Shown here: piece by piece, positions 35,688-46,001 of the stretch
Layout: each line of letters begins with the position of its first letter
Numbering within the stretch: position 1 is the first letter of the stretch
From: Linanthus parryae
Taxonomy: Eukaryota; Streptophyta; Magnoliopsida; Ericales; Polemoniaceae
DNA length: 64,000 bases
NCBI GenBank assembly: GCA_023055425.1
Contig: JALGPY010000002.1
Span: 47,329,321 to 47,393,320, forward strand
Direction: 5' to 3'
Notes under the pieces: generated by a model
What the model was told of the DNA's origin: nothing
Database searches by the model: none
The model's input: only the letters and a program-made list of their open reading frames with translations
Program-made: the position numbers and the translations under genes

Positions 35688-35710
35688 GGGGGGGGGGGGG
35701 GGGGGGGGGG
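35688..35710 (+). repeat. G23 homopolymer
   Basis: Twenty-three consecutive guanines. This is rare in plant DNA; length errors in the assembly are possible here. Confidence 0.9.
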
Positions 35711-35859
35711 AGGTTGGATAGACCATTATCAAAGTGATGACTTCTGCAAGAATCGAACACGCTACCTCCTCCTCCTCAAAGAAATAAAATTAATTCCAAT
35801 AAAACAGTTTGAACAATAAAAAGAGTACAAATATACAAATAAATTTTCCACACCCCATT

Positions 35860-35960
35860 ATGGCTTAAATACTGATATTGCCCTGCACTATGGTTAAATA
35901 CGGATTGTCCCTGTCAGAGGATGGAGGTAACGACGCACTAACGGAAGGACAAAAATACCC
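35860..35960 (+). repeat. Intergenic repeat, paired in inverted orientation with ~61110-61220
   Basis: The words TATGGTTAAATACGGATTG, CCTGTCA and GGATGGAGG occur here in order, and again in the same order on the minus strand at about 61105-61225. Both copies stand close upstream of a gene start. It may be part of a repeat family; no terminal structure is clear. Confidence 0.6.
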
Positions 35961-35983
35961 ATAAAATTTACCAAAATTACCCC

Positions 35984-36049
35984 ACTATAAAGCCATTTCC
36001 TTCCATTCTCCTCTTCATTTCCTAACCCTAGCCACAAACCTTATCCCCC
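35984..36049 (+). promoter_or_regulatory. Putative TATA region separated from its gene
   Basis: CCACTATAAAGCC (35982-35994) is followed by pyrimidine-rich leader-like sequence (CTTCCATTCTCCTCTTCATT). This is continued, after removal of the inserted element and one CCCCC, by AACTCCCTCACCTCTTTCTG at 48271. The ORF start at 48380 would lie about 170 bases from this TATA in the uninserted allele. Confidence 0.45.
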
Positions 36050-36675
36050 TGTGCACAAGAGATTCCGGCGGGGAGACCTCCGCGTGCACCGTGTGTAGTG
36101 GATCAAGGATCGCACAGGAAGAGTAGGGGTGTGTGTAGGGAGAGAGTAAGTCAGTAGCAATGTCTGAGAGAGAGACAGAGGTTTGGCAGAGCTTCCGCGT
36201 ATGGCAGTGTGTTCTCCTTTGTATGGAAAGGTTGACGATCTATATATACTGGAGAACGTGACCGTTAAAGTGTGGTTAATGCGCCCATTAATGGCGGCTT
36301 AATTAGCTTAACCATAACGGCACGTTCGTCCGAGTATATAGGAACCGTTAGAGCACGTGGTGCGCGGATACCGGAACCGTTACGAGATTGACCGGGTTTG
36401 ACCGGATTGACCGGGTCTAGGGAGCTCGTGCCATAGATCTCTCAAAACAGTTACTAAAGGTCGCGTGCGGGCTTGGCTCGCACGCGACAGGGCTTACTCT
36501 AGCCTCCAAACCACTAAGTCCCTACAAGTCCCGTGCAGTGGCATGCGAGGGCTCTGTCTCGCAGCCCCCACATGGATCAGCTCGGCTGGTGATCCTGTGT
36601 GTATGGAGCACAATATGGTGTGCTGGATGGTTGCCACGTGGCCAAGATCTGTCATGTCAGAAAGCAGTATCTACA
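36050..36675 (-). repeat. 3' LTR of the Tat-type element
   Basis: 626 bp, TGTAGATACTGC at its start and CTTGTGCACA at its end on the minus strand. It is almost identical to 47640-48265. It contains TATATATACT near 36240 and several CACGTG or CGTG words. The open frames within it recur in the other LTR and are not genes. Confidence 0.95.
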
Positions 36676-36690
36676 TTAGCCCCCTTTCTG
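36676..36690 (-). promoter_or_regulatory. Polypurine tract of the Tat-type element
   Basis: On the minus strand AGAAAGGGGGCTAA stands directly before the 3' LTR, the position where plus-strand DNA synthesis is primed. Confidence 0.75.
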
Positions 36691-37352
36691 CGCGTGAAGG
36701 CTCATAGCCGTATAGACTTCCATGCGCGGAAACCAACATGCGCGTCGCCGCCACGCACCAATTCAAATACGGGTAGATTCAGCCCCCGTGCGTGTCATTA
36801 TGACCTAAAACCCCTAGAGTCGTGCCGTCTGACCTTTAGGGTTTTAGGCGTGACGTCAGCTTGTCCTGTGATTGCGCGATTCGACGGTGACGGTTGCGAT
36901 TCGACTACTGAAGAGACGCAACCCTTCATTCTTTTGGATAAATACCTTGTATGCCCATTATTGCAAAGCATCACTTCTTTCTCATAAAGTGAATGGTACC
37001 CGGAGATCTTCGAGAGCAGATCCAGATAATCAATCACCAGTTCAGAACTGCAAATCGTATTCTTCAATTGTGCATATCCAAGCAGGCTTCAAGAAAACAA
37101 GGTTGGCCTCGTTTACTTTTGATTTAAGATACCAGTGTTTGCCTTGAACTGTGTTGAATCTGTGAATCCATGAATTTTGTGAAGAGGCTTTGATCTTTGA
37201 ACCCGCTTCGTTTTAATCTTTCAACAATATTGGATCTTGCAACTCCCCGATTTCTGAAATCGGTACCGGAACTGTTCGTTAGATCTCGAATTCCAAAATT
37301 CAAACTGAAGTGTGGTATTTCTCCCCCCTTTTTTTCTTGCTCTTCCGCAGGA

Positions 37353-40300
37353 ATGGCCAAGACAAGAGTAACCAGACCCGTCAAGGAAGATGAAGAGATA
37401 CCCGAGCTTCCGCAGGCCTTGTGGCGAAAAGCCCCCTTTCTGGGTGGGAAAGATTATTACCATGCGAGGGTAAAGGCGAAGAGGATGCCTGATCCTGTTC
37501 CAGTTGAGCGATTGCTGACGTTGACTCGCCCAGTTAACTCAGCCCTGCTCGAGTGGGTTGGTTCCGAGGATGTAGTTCGATTGGGGATCGAAAACGGGCA
37601 CTTCCCATACACTGCGATTTCTACTCAGGCATTCGTCCAGAAATTGGACTATATGGATGAGTGGATTGACCACGTATTGGATCATCACGCCGAGACTCTT
37701 AATGAGGCCGGCGTATACTTTGCTATCCAGGCTATGAAGGGCGCTGCCGTGAAGTTGGATCAGTCCATGCTTCTAGACCTTCTGTCCCGTTACTCGCCTG
37801 CGACTCATACGTTCCATTTTGCTGAGTTCGAGGCTGCCCCTACGCTCGAGGACGTGCAAATGCTGTACGAGCTTTCCCCCATGGGCGAGGTAGACCCTCT
37901 GAGTCCCTTGAGGACATCCGCAGAGATTGCCTTGTACACGCAGATGGAGGAATGCCTAGCAGAGGTGAAGAAAATTTCCACTCGGTGGGCTACTACGAAG
38001 CCTCTTCCGAATTGGCAGTTGGTCGATACGTCTGCAAAGAATACCTGGAACAAATGGTTGCAGTACTTCTTCCGAGACTATGCGAACATCAGCATTACTA
38101 AGAAGCTTCTGAACGAGGACCCGGAGGCCGAGAATTACGTAAAGGGCAAGGGCTACCATTTGACCCTTTGTGCTTTTCTCTGTGCCTGGCTGTCAAGGTA
38201 TTTGATTGATGGTCACCCCCATGATGGAGTCTTCTACCATGTGTTGCCTCTTGCTGTGAGGCTCGCTCTTGGCCTGAGGGTCGCACTCGGACCCTTGGTC
38301 TTGGGTACGCTGTACTATAGGCTTGATCAGCTGGTTCTGGCTATGAGGGAGTCGCGTGGCCGCCTCGATGTACTGACCTTTGTCAATATTTCCTTTTTGA
38401 CAATGTGGGTGTTCGAGCGCTGGCCGTCTTATGCTCCAACTGCTCTCCAACTTGAAAAGTGGTGTCCCCCAGGCGAGACAGAAGCACGTAACAGCGGAAG
38501 AGCTGCGAGATGGTTCGGAACAGGCAACCCCAAGTGCGTTTGGAGTTTGATATGCGACAAACGGAAGGAGTTTACTGCCAGGCCCTATGCCACGCGTATT
38601 GAGAATGTGAGATGGTTTCCAAAGCTGTACCCCTCTAAAGGCATGGTCTTTTTAGAAGAGCTTCTCTTTGAAAGGGGACCTCATTTCCATGAGCGCTACC
38701 GCGAGTTCTTTTGCTGGTGTCTGCGAGGTTCCCTTCCTGCCCTCGCAGAGCATATCCGTGAGCTCGCGCCGAGGTATGAGAAGATCACCGTGGACGTTGA
38801 CCCCACTAGAGTTTCTCCTCAGTTTGGTTTTGATGCGGTGGCCCCATCAATCTGGCCCCAGTCCATTGTCAGAGGATGCTACAAGCGCTTGCTAACAAAG
38901 GAGTGCGAGACGGTTTTCATGAACAATCTCCCTTTTGAGCAGCCTGCGGGAACCCGTGAGGGTGGTTGTTCCCAGAACTGGCTCGCATATTGGGTTGCCC
39001 AGCGAACGAGGATCGAGACAGAGTCGGCCGCGCAGCCGGGTAAAGCTCCCTTGATCAAAAGAAATTCTTTTCCGTTTCGCCCCACTTGCAGTCTGAGTGA
39101 GTCTGAGTATGGTTGCTACTCACTGTGGGACCGTGAGAACCATCTGTGCCCTGATTTCATTCTGAAGGAGCAGGTCGCCGCAATCAAGAAAGGCGACGCG
39201 CAGGTCGTCAGATACAGCAAGGCTTTTGCTGATGTAAGCAATTACTTCGCATGTGTTAAGTTTTCTCAATTTCCTTGTGCTGACACTATTATTCTGTACT
39301 GTTGTAGTGTCATGTGCGGAGATTCGCAGCTGGTGATCGCTCCAAGTCGCTGGTCAACACCATCGTTGCCACCAGAAGACAACAGCAGCCGTTCCGGCTT
39401 TCATGGAGGATGGACGCTGAGGTCGAAACAAAGGTTCGCGCAGTCATGAATGTTTTTACTGACTCGCTGATAGACAATCCTCCGGCTTCTCTCCTCCCGG
39501 AGATGACCCGTCTCCTCCAGCGACTGCGGCGCCAAGAGTGAAGAGACCTAGGCAAAAGGGAATTACGATTTCTTCCCCTAGGAGTGCTCCAGCTTCTCCC
39601 CCAGTGAGGTCCCTTTCTATCAAGGACAAAGGCAAGGGTCGCATGCCCAGCAAAGTGCGAAAAGATCTCGCAGTTGAGACTTTCGTTCCATTCAACCAAG
39701 AGGAAGAGGAAGAGAGGCAGGAGCCCCAGGCAAGTGATGAAGAAGAAGAAGCAACAGTTGTGATGCGCGAGGAAGAGTCAGGAGGTACTTCCGTCGCATC
39801 TCCTTGCCCTTCATCATGATTTCTTTGCAATTCTTTTCTTTGAACCAACTGTGTACTCGCAGATGATGATGATGAAGCCGTCGGTGGCCTTGTGGCCAAG
39901 AGTCAAAAGAGAGATACCCATTCTAGCATTTCAGATGATCCCATAAGTGAGGATGTTCTTGCTGAGTCCCGGAAGACAGCTGCGGAGGCTGCTGAAAGAA
40001 GAAGGCAGCAAGAGGAAGAGGAGCTCGAGCGTGTGAAACAGCGGAGCCTGGAAGAGCAGCATGTTGACGACTTAGTGCGTCCAGTTGGTGAGGAAGACGA
40101 GCTTCCCGAAGAAGTGGCTCCTCATGTGGAGGAGGAAGATGAGGTTCTCGGAGAGGATGCAGCAGCACTAGAGCAAGTCCAAGCGGACTTCGAAGAGATC
40201 GCAGGCGGCGACAAAGGTGAGATCTTCAATCTCGCAGTAACTTATAGAGATGTAATTGTGGGTGCGTTAAAGCACGGCGTGTCAAAGCCTGACATTCGCC

Positions 40301-41645
40301 GTTGGTTGGTAGGCAAATGCGGAGAACCCTCAGGTAATTATTTGAGTGATATGCACATACTAGGCTGTAGCCACTTGAGGCAAAATCATGACTGGTTTAC
40401 TCGCATCCCAGGTCACGCTTCTCTTAAAGATTTGCTTAGTGAGGACACACTGATAGGGCACAGTTCCACGTCCCTAGTGTATGATGAGGATACCTCAATC
40501 CCACCTTCGCGTGGAGGTGCTTGCTCTTAGCTTTAGTACAGATAACGAAATAACTTATCGCACAAGTTACCTCATCTCATCGCATTTGATGTCGCAGGTC
40601 ACGCTGAGGAACCTGAGCTGGAGCAGAGAAGTCAGCCTTCTGCATCCTATGTTCCGATTCCGAGCTCCCATACCGAGAAGCCCGTCGCAGCTGCTGGACA
40701 CGTAAGTGAGCCTCACGAGGATGTCATCGATCTTTCCGATGATGTCGAAGCTGATGCTGTGCCGATGGACGAAGGTGTCCGTACCGGTGCTGACGAGGTA
40801 AGGACAACTGCTGCTAATGCTTCCGCATCCAAGAGTGTCCTACGACAAGCGACTTCGACTGTCCCTTCGCCTCCGGCGATGGCTGAGTCAGAGGCACCCA
40901 TTCCTGCGTGGAGCTTTTGGGGCTCGCAGGTTGGGAATGTAGTCGGAGCTGGTGCGGCCTACACTCTTCCTCCCGACTATGAGAGGTTGGAACTCGCAGC
41001 TGATAGGAGAGCCATGGAGCGAGGGCAGTCTTCGAACAACCCGGTGGCCCGCATTCCTTCTCTTCATGAGATTCTGGAAGGCACTGGTAAGTAAAGATTT
41101 ACCGTTCGCACGTCGCATTATTTGACTTGCGAGTTTTGACATCATAACTCATTTTTGACGTCTCCTCAGGTTTGAAGCAAACCGATGTAGACTGGGTGGT
41201 TCGGATGCGTCTCAGATACCCCCGATCGTTTGTGAGATCTCTGGAGATCGGGCCTTTTGACAGGAGGCTATTCCTTACTGAAGCCATCTGGATACTGGAG
41301 CAGCTATCTGCGGCTACTCCTGCGACCATTTCGGTCCAGAGTGCTGAATTGCTATGCGGCATGTGCCAAAACCTCGTGACCAAAGTCCAAGGCAGAATGG
41401 GCTTTAAGTTTCTTAAGGACAGAGTCACGCTGATTCGCGCGGCTGTAACTTTGAAACTTGGTCACCAGAATCTCGCAGCTGAGATGCAGAAGGTGGAGCA
41501 GCAGAAGCAAAAAGTTGATGAAGCTCTGAAGCTGTATCACGAGATGAATGCCAAGTGCGAGCTACTGAAGCAAGAAGTGAAGCAAGTGGAGAAGTTGAGC
41601 GAGCAGTTCGCGCCCCAAGACTCCTTAATCAAGAATTTGCTTTGA
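37353..41645 (+). CDS. Plant mobile domain (PMD) protein carried antisense inside the retrotransposon
   Basis: The ATG at 37353 follows a TCTTCCGCAG acceptor. Exons: 37353-39233, 39308-39784, 39863-40333, 40412-40516, 40598-41086, 41170-41645. The first intron is phase 0 and the other four phase 1, all GT-AG with short pyrimidine-rich acceptors. Exon 1 (627 residues) holds the PMD region, recognised by THTFHFAEFEAAPTLEDVQM after DQSMLLDLLSRYSP and by a long helical W-rich domain. Exons 2-5 are acidic and low-complexity (EEEEERQEPQASDEEEE, RRRQQEEEELERVKQRS). The last exon ends in a coiled coil (KVEQQKQKVDEALKLYHEMN). One defect is seen: between 39440 and 39475 the frame shifts, through a small indel or an unrecognised splice. 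Host PMD proteins such as MAIN and MAIL1 act in silencing and gene expression; the role here is unknown. I infer its transcription is independent of the element's own. Confidence 0.8.
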
Positions 41646-42599
41646 TTTTTCTGAGTCTTGAAAAATAGCAAGGGAATAGCTGAAACATTAATGTAACGTT
41701 TTGAAACATTAACGTAATGTTGCTAGGGTTTCTCCCCCTTTTTTTTAACAAGAACAATGAACTTTCCCGTTTTGCCCTTTTTCGGGATTTGATTGGACAT
41801 TTCTGTGCATATCCAATTATGACATCAGCAGTTGATTCTCTGCTTGATTTTCGCGCTAATTTCTCGGCAGATAAGCACGCTTCCGTTGGGAAGTCCATCC
41901 GAATCATGACTATCCGTCATTTATTAGGATACGCAACTGAATCGTCGTAGCCTTTAGTAGGGTAATTGATTGTTACCGCTTTTCAAGGCGTAAGTGATTG
42001 AACTTACCCTCTTTTTGAATTTTGCTGACTCATCTTAGGCAACCGAAGAGTCTCCACAGGGTCTATATAAACCCTGTCTTTGCTATTTGGGTTCTTCATC
42101 CCAAACATGTGCTTTGCCGTGAGTCCTTACGACTGCTGGCTTCAACGCTTGTTTTTCGTTGATTCATGGCAACTTCAAGTTTTGAATCCTGAGTTTGCGC
42201 TTTGAAACCGGTGGGTTCATCCTTTGCAGTCCGGGTTTCCGTACTGTGTCTCTATTGGCTTACCAGCCACTTTTCGAATGTATTGTAAGCCATGTTGGCT
42301 GCGTAGTTAGATTCGAGCTTTTCGCTTGTAAGCTGCTATCTAGGCAGATAAATTGTAAGTCATTTGACTCGTAATGATAAATAGCTTTCTGTATTGTCTG
42401 CTGTCTCTTTACAACAGAATACAATTTCGCACGCGTTTCGGTGTATTTCGCCTTGCATAATGCTATGTAATTGTTTCGCATCTGCGATATATTGATTTGC
42501 TGATGCTTTGCTAGATCGTTCGAGATCAGACTTTTCGCAGTTGTGCCATCATAGCGGATGGGCTTGTTGTTGCCCGTTGCAAATCATTTAAGATTATGT
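41646..42599. other. Non-coding part of the Tat-type element
   Basis: This stretch lies between the antisense PMD gene and the tandem array. It includes GGGTCTATATAAACCCTGTC (42059-42078), a TATA-like palindromic word, and no supported reading frame. Confidence 0.55.
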
Positions 42600-43500
42600 T
42601 CACAACATTGTTATCGTAACAGATAGTCTTTAGCAGATCAATTAAGATCATTAAGTGGTGCGAACTGCTATCACAAAAGATAGGCTTTATTAGCGAACTG
42701 CTTGAGATCGCATCTCGCATAAATTGCTATCGCAACAGATAGACTTTTAGAAGATCCAGTAAGATTATCTTGCGCATGCGTTTCCATCGTATCAGAGGCT
42801 TGGGTGATAAATTAAAATCACTTTGCATATGAGTTGCTATCGTAACAGGCAGGCTTGAGAGAATCAGGTAAAATTGTTTTGTGTATGAGTTGCTATCGTA
42901 ACAGATAGGCTTTAATGAAAAATTGAGATCGCATTTGCGTTTAGCTGCTATCGTGAGAGATAGGCTTTGCATGATCAATTAAGATCGTATTTTTGTTTGA
43001 CTGCTATCGTATGAGATAGGCTTTGGATGATCAATTAAGATCGCATTTGCGTCGGCTGCTATCGTGAGAGATAGGCTTTGCATGATCAATTAAGATCGTA
43101 TTTTTGTTTGACTGCTATCGTATGAGATAGGCTTTGGATGATCAATTAAGATCGCATTTGCGTCGGCTGCTATCATGAGAGATAGGCTTTAGATGATCAA
43201 TTAAGATCGCATTGGCGCTTGGCTGCTATCGTAGGAGATAGGCTTCAGATGATCAATTAAGATCGCATTTGCGTTTGGCTGCTATCGTAAGAGATAGGCT
43301 TTGGATGATCAATTAAGATCGCATTTGCGTTGGCTGCTATCATGAGAGATAGGCTTTAGATGATCAATTAAGATCGCATTGGCGCTTGGCTGCTATCGTA
43401 GGAGATAGGCTTCAGATGATCAATTAAGATCGCATTTGCGCTTGGCTGCTATCGTAAGAGATAGGCTTTGGATGATCACTCAAGATCGCATTGCATTGGC
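42600..43500. repeat. Satellite-like tandem array of ~57-bp units
   Basis: About 15 units each contain GCTGCTATCGTxxGAGATAGG, CTTTxxATGATCAATTAAGA and TCGCATTTGCG. Units on the right are very alike, and those on the left (42600-42900) decay progressively. Two-unit (about 113 bp) and three-unit blocks repeat, showing recent higher-order duplication. It lies just downstream of the integrase stop in the element's 3' untranslated region. Confidence 0.92.
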
Positions 43501-43725
43501 CGCTATTTTAGCGAATAAACTATTGTTAACAGTAATAACAAATCAAATAGAGCAACATAAACAGCTAGAAATATGAACTTCTCATTTGGGAGAATTCTTT
43601 TATTATAACGCTCTCATATGGGAGAGATGGGATTACAATCCTCTCATATGGGAGAGGAGATTGCGTAAATCATAGCCACATGAGACATTTAGCACGTTAT
43701 CATAAAACGTATGAAATAAGAGAAG

Positions 43726-45311
43726 TCAGGGATAGTACTTCTTGATCCAACGCATGTTGATTGAGCTGGGAGTTGAGGTTGTACCGTGCAACCTTCGTAT
43801 GCTGCAGTAGCCACTATCGAAGACTTCTGTGACTTCGAAGGGTCCTTCCCAATTAGCTGCGAACTTTGGGTGAGTTGCTTCTCGCATGCAGTGATCAGAT
43901 GCGCGCAAGACCAAGTCTCCGACTGCGAAATCCCTTCGCTGAACCGTCTTGTTGTAGGCGCGAGCGATTCTTTCCTGGTACCGTTTGTTGGTCCTTTTGG
44001 CTTGTTCTCGCTTCTCTTCCAGCAAGATTAAGTCATGATCGCGTTGATTTTCACAGAGTGCATGGAAGGCCAGCCTTGCCGAGTTGACTCTAACTTCCGC
44101 AGGTACCACAGCTTCGGCCCCATAACATAGTAGAAATGGCGAGGCCCCTGTGGGTGTCCTTGGAGAAGTTCTGTAGGCCCACAGAGCTATGCTTAGAGAG
44201 TCGGCCCACTTCTTGTGGTCGTCTGCGACCATTTTGCTCAATATTCTCAACAGCGTCTTGTTAGTCGCTTCGGCTTGTCCGTTTCCCTTTGGGTAGTAAG
44301 GGGTAGAACATATCTGCCTGATATTGTACTCCGCTAATTTCGCAGCTACCTGGCGATTAACAAAAGGAGTACCGTTATCTGAAAGAATGGTGTTTGGGAT
44401 TCCGAACCTGCATACGATGCTTTCCTGGATGAAATTGACCACAGCCAGCGCATTTGCCGTCTTTAGTGGTATTGCTTCCACCCACTTGGTAAACAGCTCG
44501 GTCGCGGTGAGAATGAAATGATTCCCATGCGACGTCGGTCGGATGGGCCCGATGAAGTCCAGAGCCCATGTGTGAAATGGCCACGGCGTCCCTAATGCAT
44601 GTAAATCCACGGCGGGGGCGTGCACTAGGTTCCCTTTGAATTGGCATTCTTGGCAGCGTCGCACTTTGGTGCGGCAATCGACTTCCATTGTGGGCCAGAA
44701 GTATCCGATTGAGAGGAGCTGTCTGCATAATTTCGCACCTCCTTGGTGTTCCACCTGATGAGAAAGGTCCATGACTTCTTGTGCTTCTCTGCCGTCTAGA
44801 CATCGCAGCAAGTTGCCCTCGTGACCTCTTCGCCAAAGGAGGTTTTCCTGTACCACGTATCGAGACGCTTTCCTTTTTAATTTTTCTGCTTCTTTTCTCG
44901 ATTCAGGCACTGTGCCCTGGGTAAGGAAATCGAACAGTGGCTTCCTCCAATCTGTGTCGTCGTCGATTAAAGCGACGAGTAGAGAGTCTTTGATTAGTGC
45001 GCAACTTTCGCATTTTCCTTGTATCAGGGCTGCAGCTGTTGACATGCCTGGCCAATGGATGCCATATCTCTGAGCCTTTCTGTAGATTGACACCTCGCTT
45101 TCTCCGCAAGCGTGTTGGTGAATCTTTTCTAACAGCTGTTGTCCCTCTTGCTCGGAGACACATCGCATGAGTATTCCTCCAGGACCCTTGTAGTAAAGGG
45201 TGTTGTCGTGGATGCAGTATCCTTTTGTGAGTGCCCAGCTTTCGCTGCTGGTGCCTTTTGCAATAGCTTGCAGGACCCTTGTAGTAAAGGGTGTTGTCGT
45301 GGATGCGGTAT
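43726..45311 (-). CDS. Integrase of the Tat-type element with two zinc-binding modules
   Basis: Integrase inserts element cDNA into the chromosome. Reading the minus strand, two successive H2C2-type modules appear. One has LYYKGPGGILMRCVSEQEGQ, then KIHQHACG and GKCESC. The other has LLRCLDGREAQEVMDLSHQV and RRCQECQ. The catalytic core has WALDFIGPI (first D), ILSDNGTPFVN (second D) and GNGQAEATNKTLL (E), so the DD-E triad is intact, and a GDLVLRASD C-terminal domain follows. It stops at 43726. The open frame continues into the deletion scar at 45176-45311 and cannot join RT or RNase H, which are absent. Whether it is translated depends on readthrough of the gag-protease break. Confidence 0.9.
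45176..45311 (-). repeat. RT/RNase H deletion scar with duplicated segment
   Basis: The words CAGGACCCTTGTAGTAAAGG plus GTGTTGTCGTGGATGC occur at about 45179-45214 and again at about 45272-45307, 93-95 bp apart. The second copy is joined directly to the end of the protease region (minus-strand WNDRIVEIP). The roughly 2 kb that should encode RT and RNase H is missing here. Confidence 0.85.
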
Positions 45312-46001
45312 CTCGACTATTCTGTCGTTCCAGATAGCTTTCATAACCTGGTGAGCCGTCGAAGGGACTGCGTCGAAGCGATGAATCCAGGCTCGACCTA
45401 TAATCATGTGGTATGTGGTGTTCGCGTCTATGACATAGAACTTCGCCGAGCACTTGATCTTGCCAATCTGGACGCCCAGGCGGATCCACCCGATCGTCAT
45501 TCTAGAGTCGCTTCCGAATCCCACCAGTGGAGATGGACGTTTGACTACCTTGTGCTCGGGGATCCCTGCTAGCTTCAGTGTGTGGAGTGGGACAACGTTG
45601 ACTGCTGCTCCTCCATCGACGAATGCTCGCTTGAATTCGACGCCATTGACGATGGCGGTCACGTACAGAGGCCTCTGGTGACTCGCATCCGTCTTCTTGT
45701 CGCTGGCAGAAAAGGTCATGATCTTTTCTGTGGAACGAGACGCCCTGATGACTTTCCCGTTGGAGACTACGAGGTCCTCCTCGTAGTCCTCCGCTATCCT
45801 TAAGATTGCTTTCGTCATATCAGCCCGGCACCTCTCGGAGAAATTCATCTCGTCGAAGAACTTGCTGAAGCCGTGCGACCCTTTCATGCGGTCGGCACGT
45901 TCATCCTCCGTGTCCATGCTATAGTCTTCGTCTTGATGGACCTCAGCAATGATGGGCAGACCATCCTCTGCGACTTCCTCCAAGTCTACGATCGAGATCA
46001 T
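45312..46001 (-). CDS. Aspartic protease region of the Tat-type element
   Basis: This is the pol protease that matures the polyprotein. The minus-strand reading from 46001 (ISIVDLEEVAEDGLPII) continues through DYSMDTEDERADRMKGSHGF to the active-site block AFVDGGAAVNVVPLHTLKLA, where DGG stands for the usual D-S/T-G, as also in the sister fragment at 2410-2628. It then runs through VGFGSDSRMTIGWIRLGV and MIIGRAWIHRFDAVP, ending at WNDRIVEIP. It is in a different frame from gag because of one extra base near 46037. Beyond 45312 the frame enters the duplicated scar and loses homology. Confidence 0.82.

Larger units (their letters stand above)
34693..36049 (+). other. Intergenic DNA and putative promoter region
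   Basis: No gene is seen. It contains the G23 tract and, at its right end, AT-rich then pyrimidine-rich sequence that looks like a promoter and leader for the gene whose first exon lies beyond the 36050-48265 element. Confidence 0.55.

Noticed and set aside
35735..35770. GCAAGAATCGAACACGC resembles the T-arm of a tRNA on the minus strand.
   Set aside because: No matching acceptor, anticodon arm or A box at the right distance; next to a G23 tract it is more likely chance or a worn SINE fragment.
36465..36987. Open frames on the plus strand at 36465-36987 (and their twins at 48055-48313).
   Set aside because: They lie in or run out of the LTRs, occur in both LTR copies, and show no protein family features.
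42600..43500. The regular repeats might be a CRISPR array.
   Set aside because: The units are contiguous without unique spacers, and this is plant nuclear DNA inside a retrotransposon.
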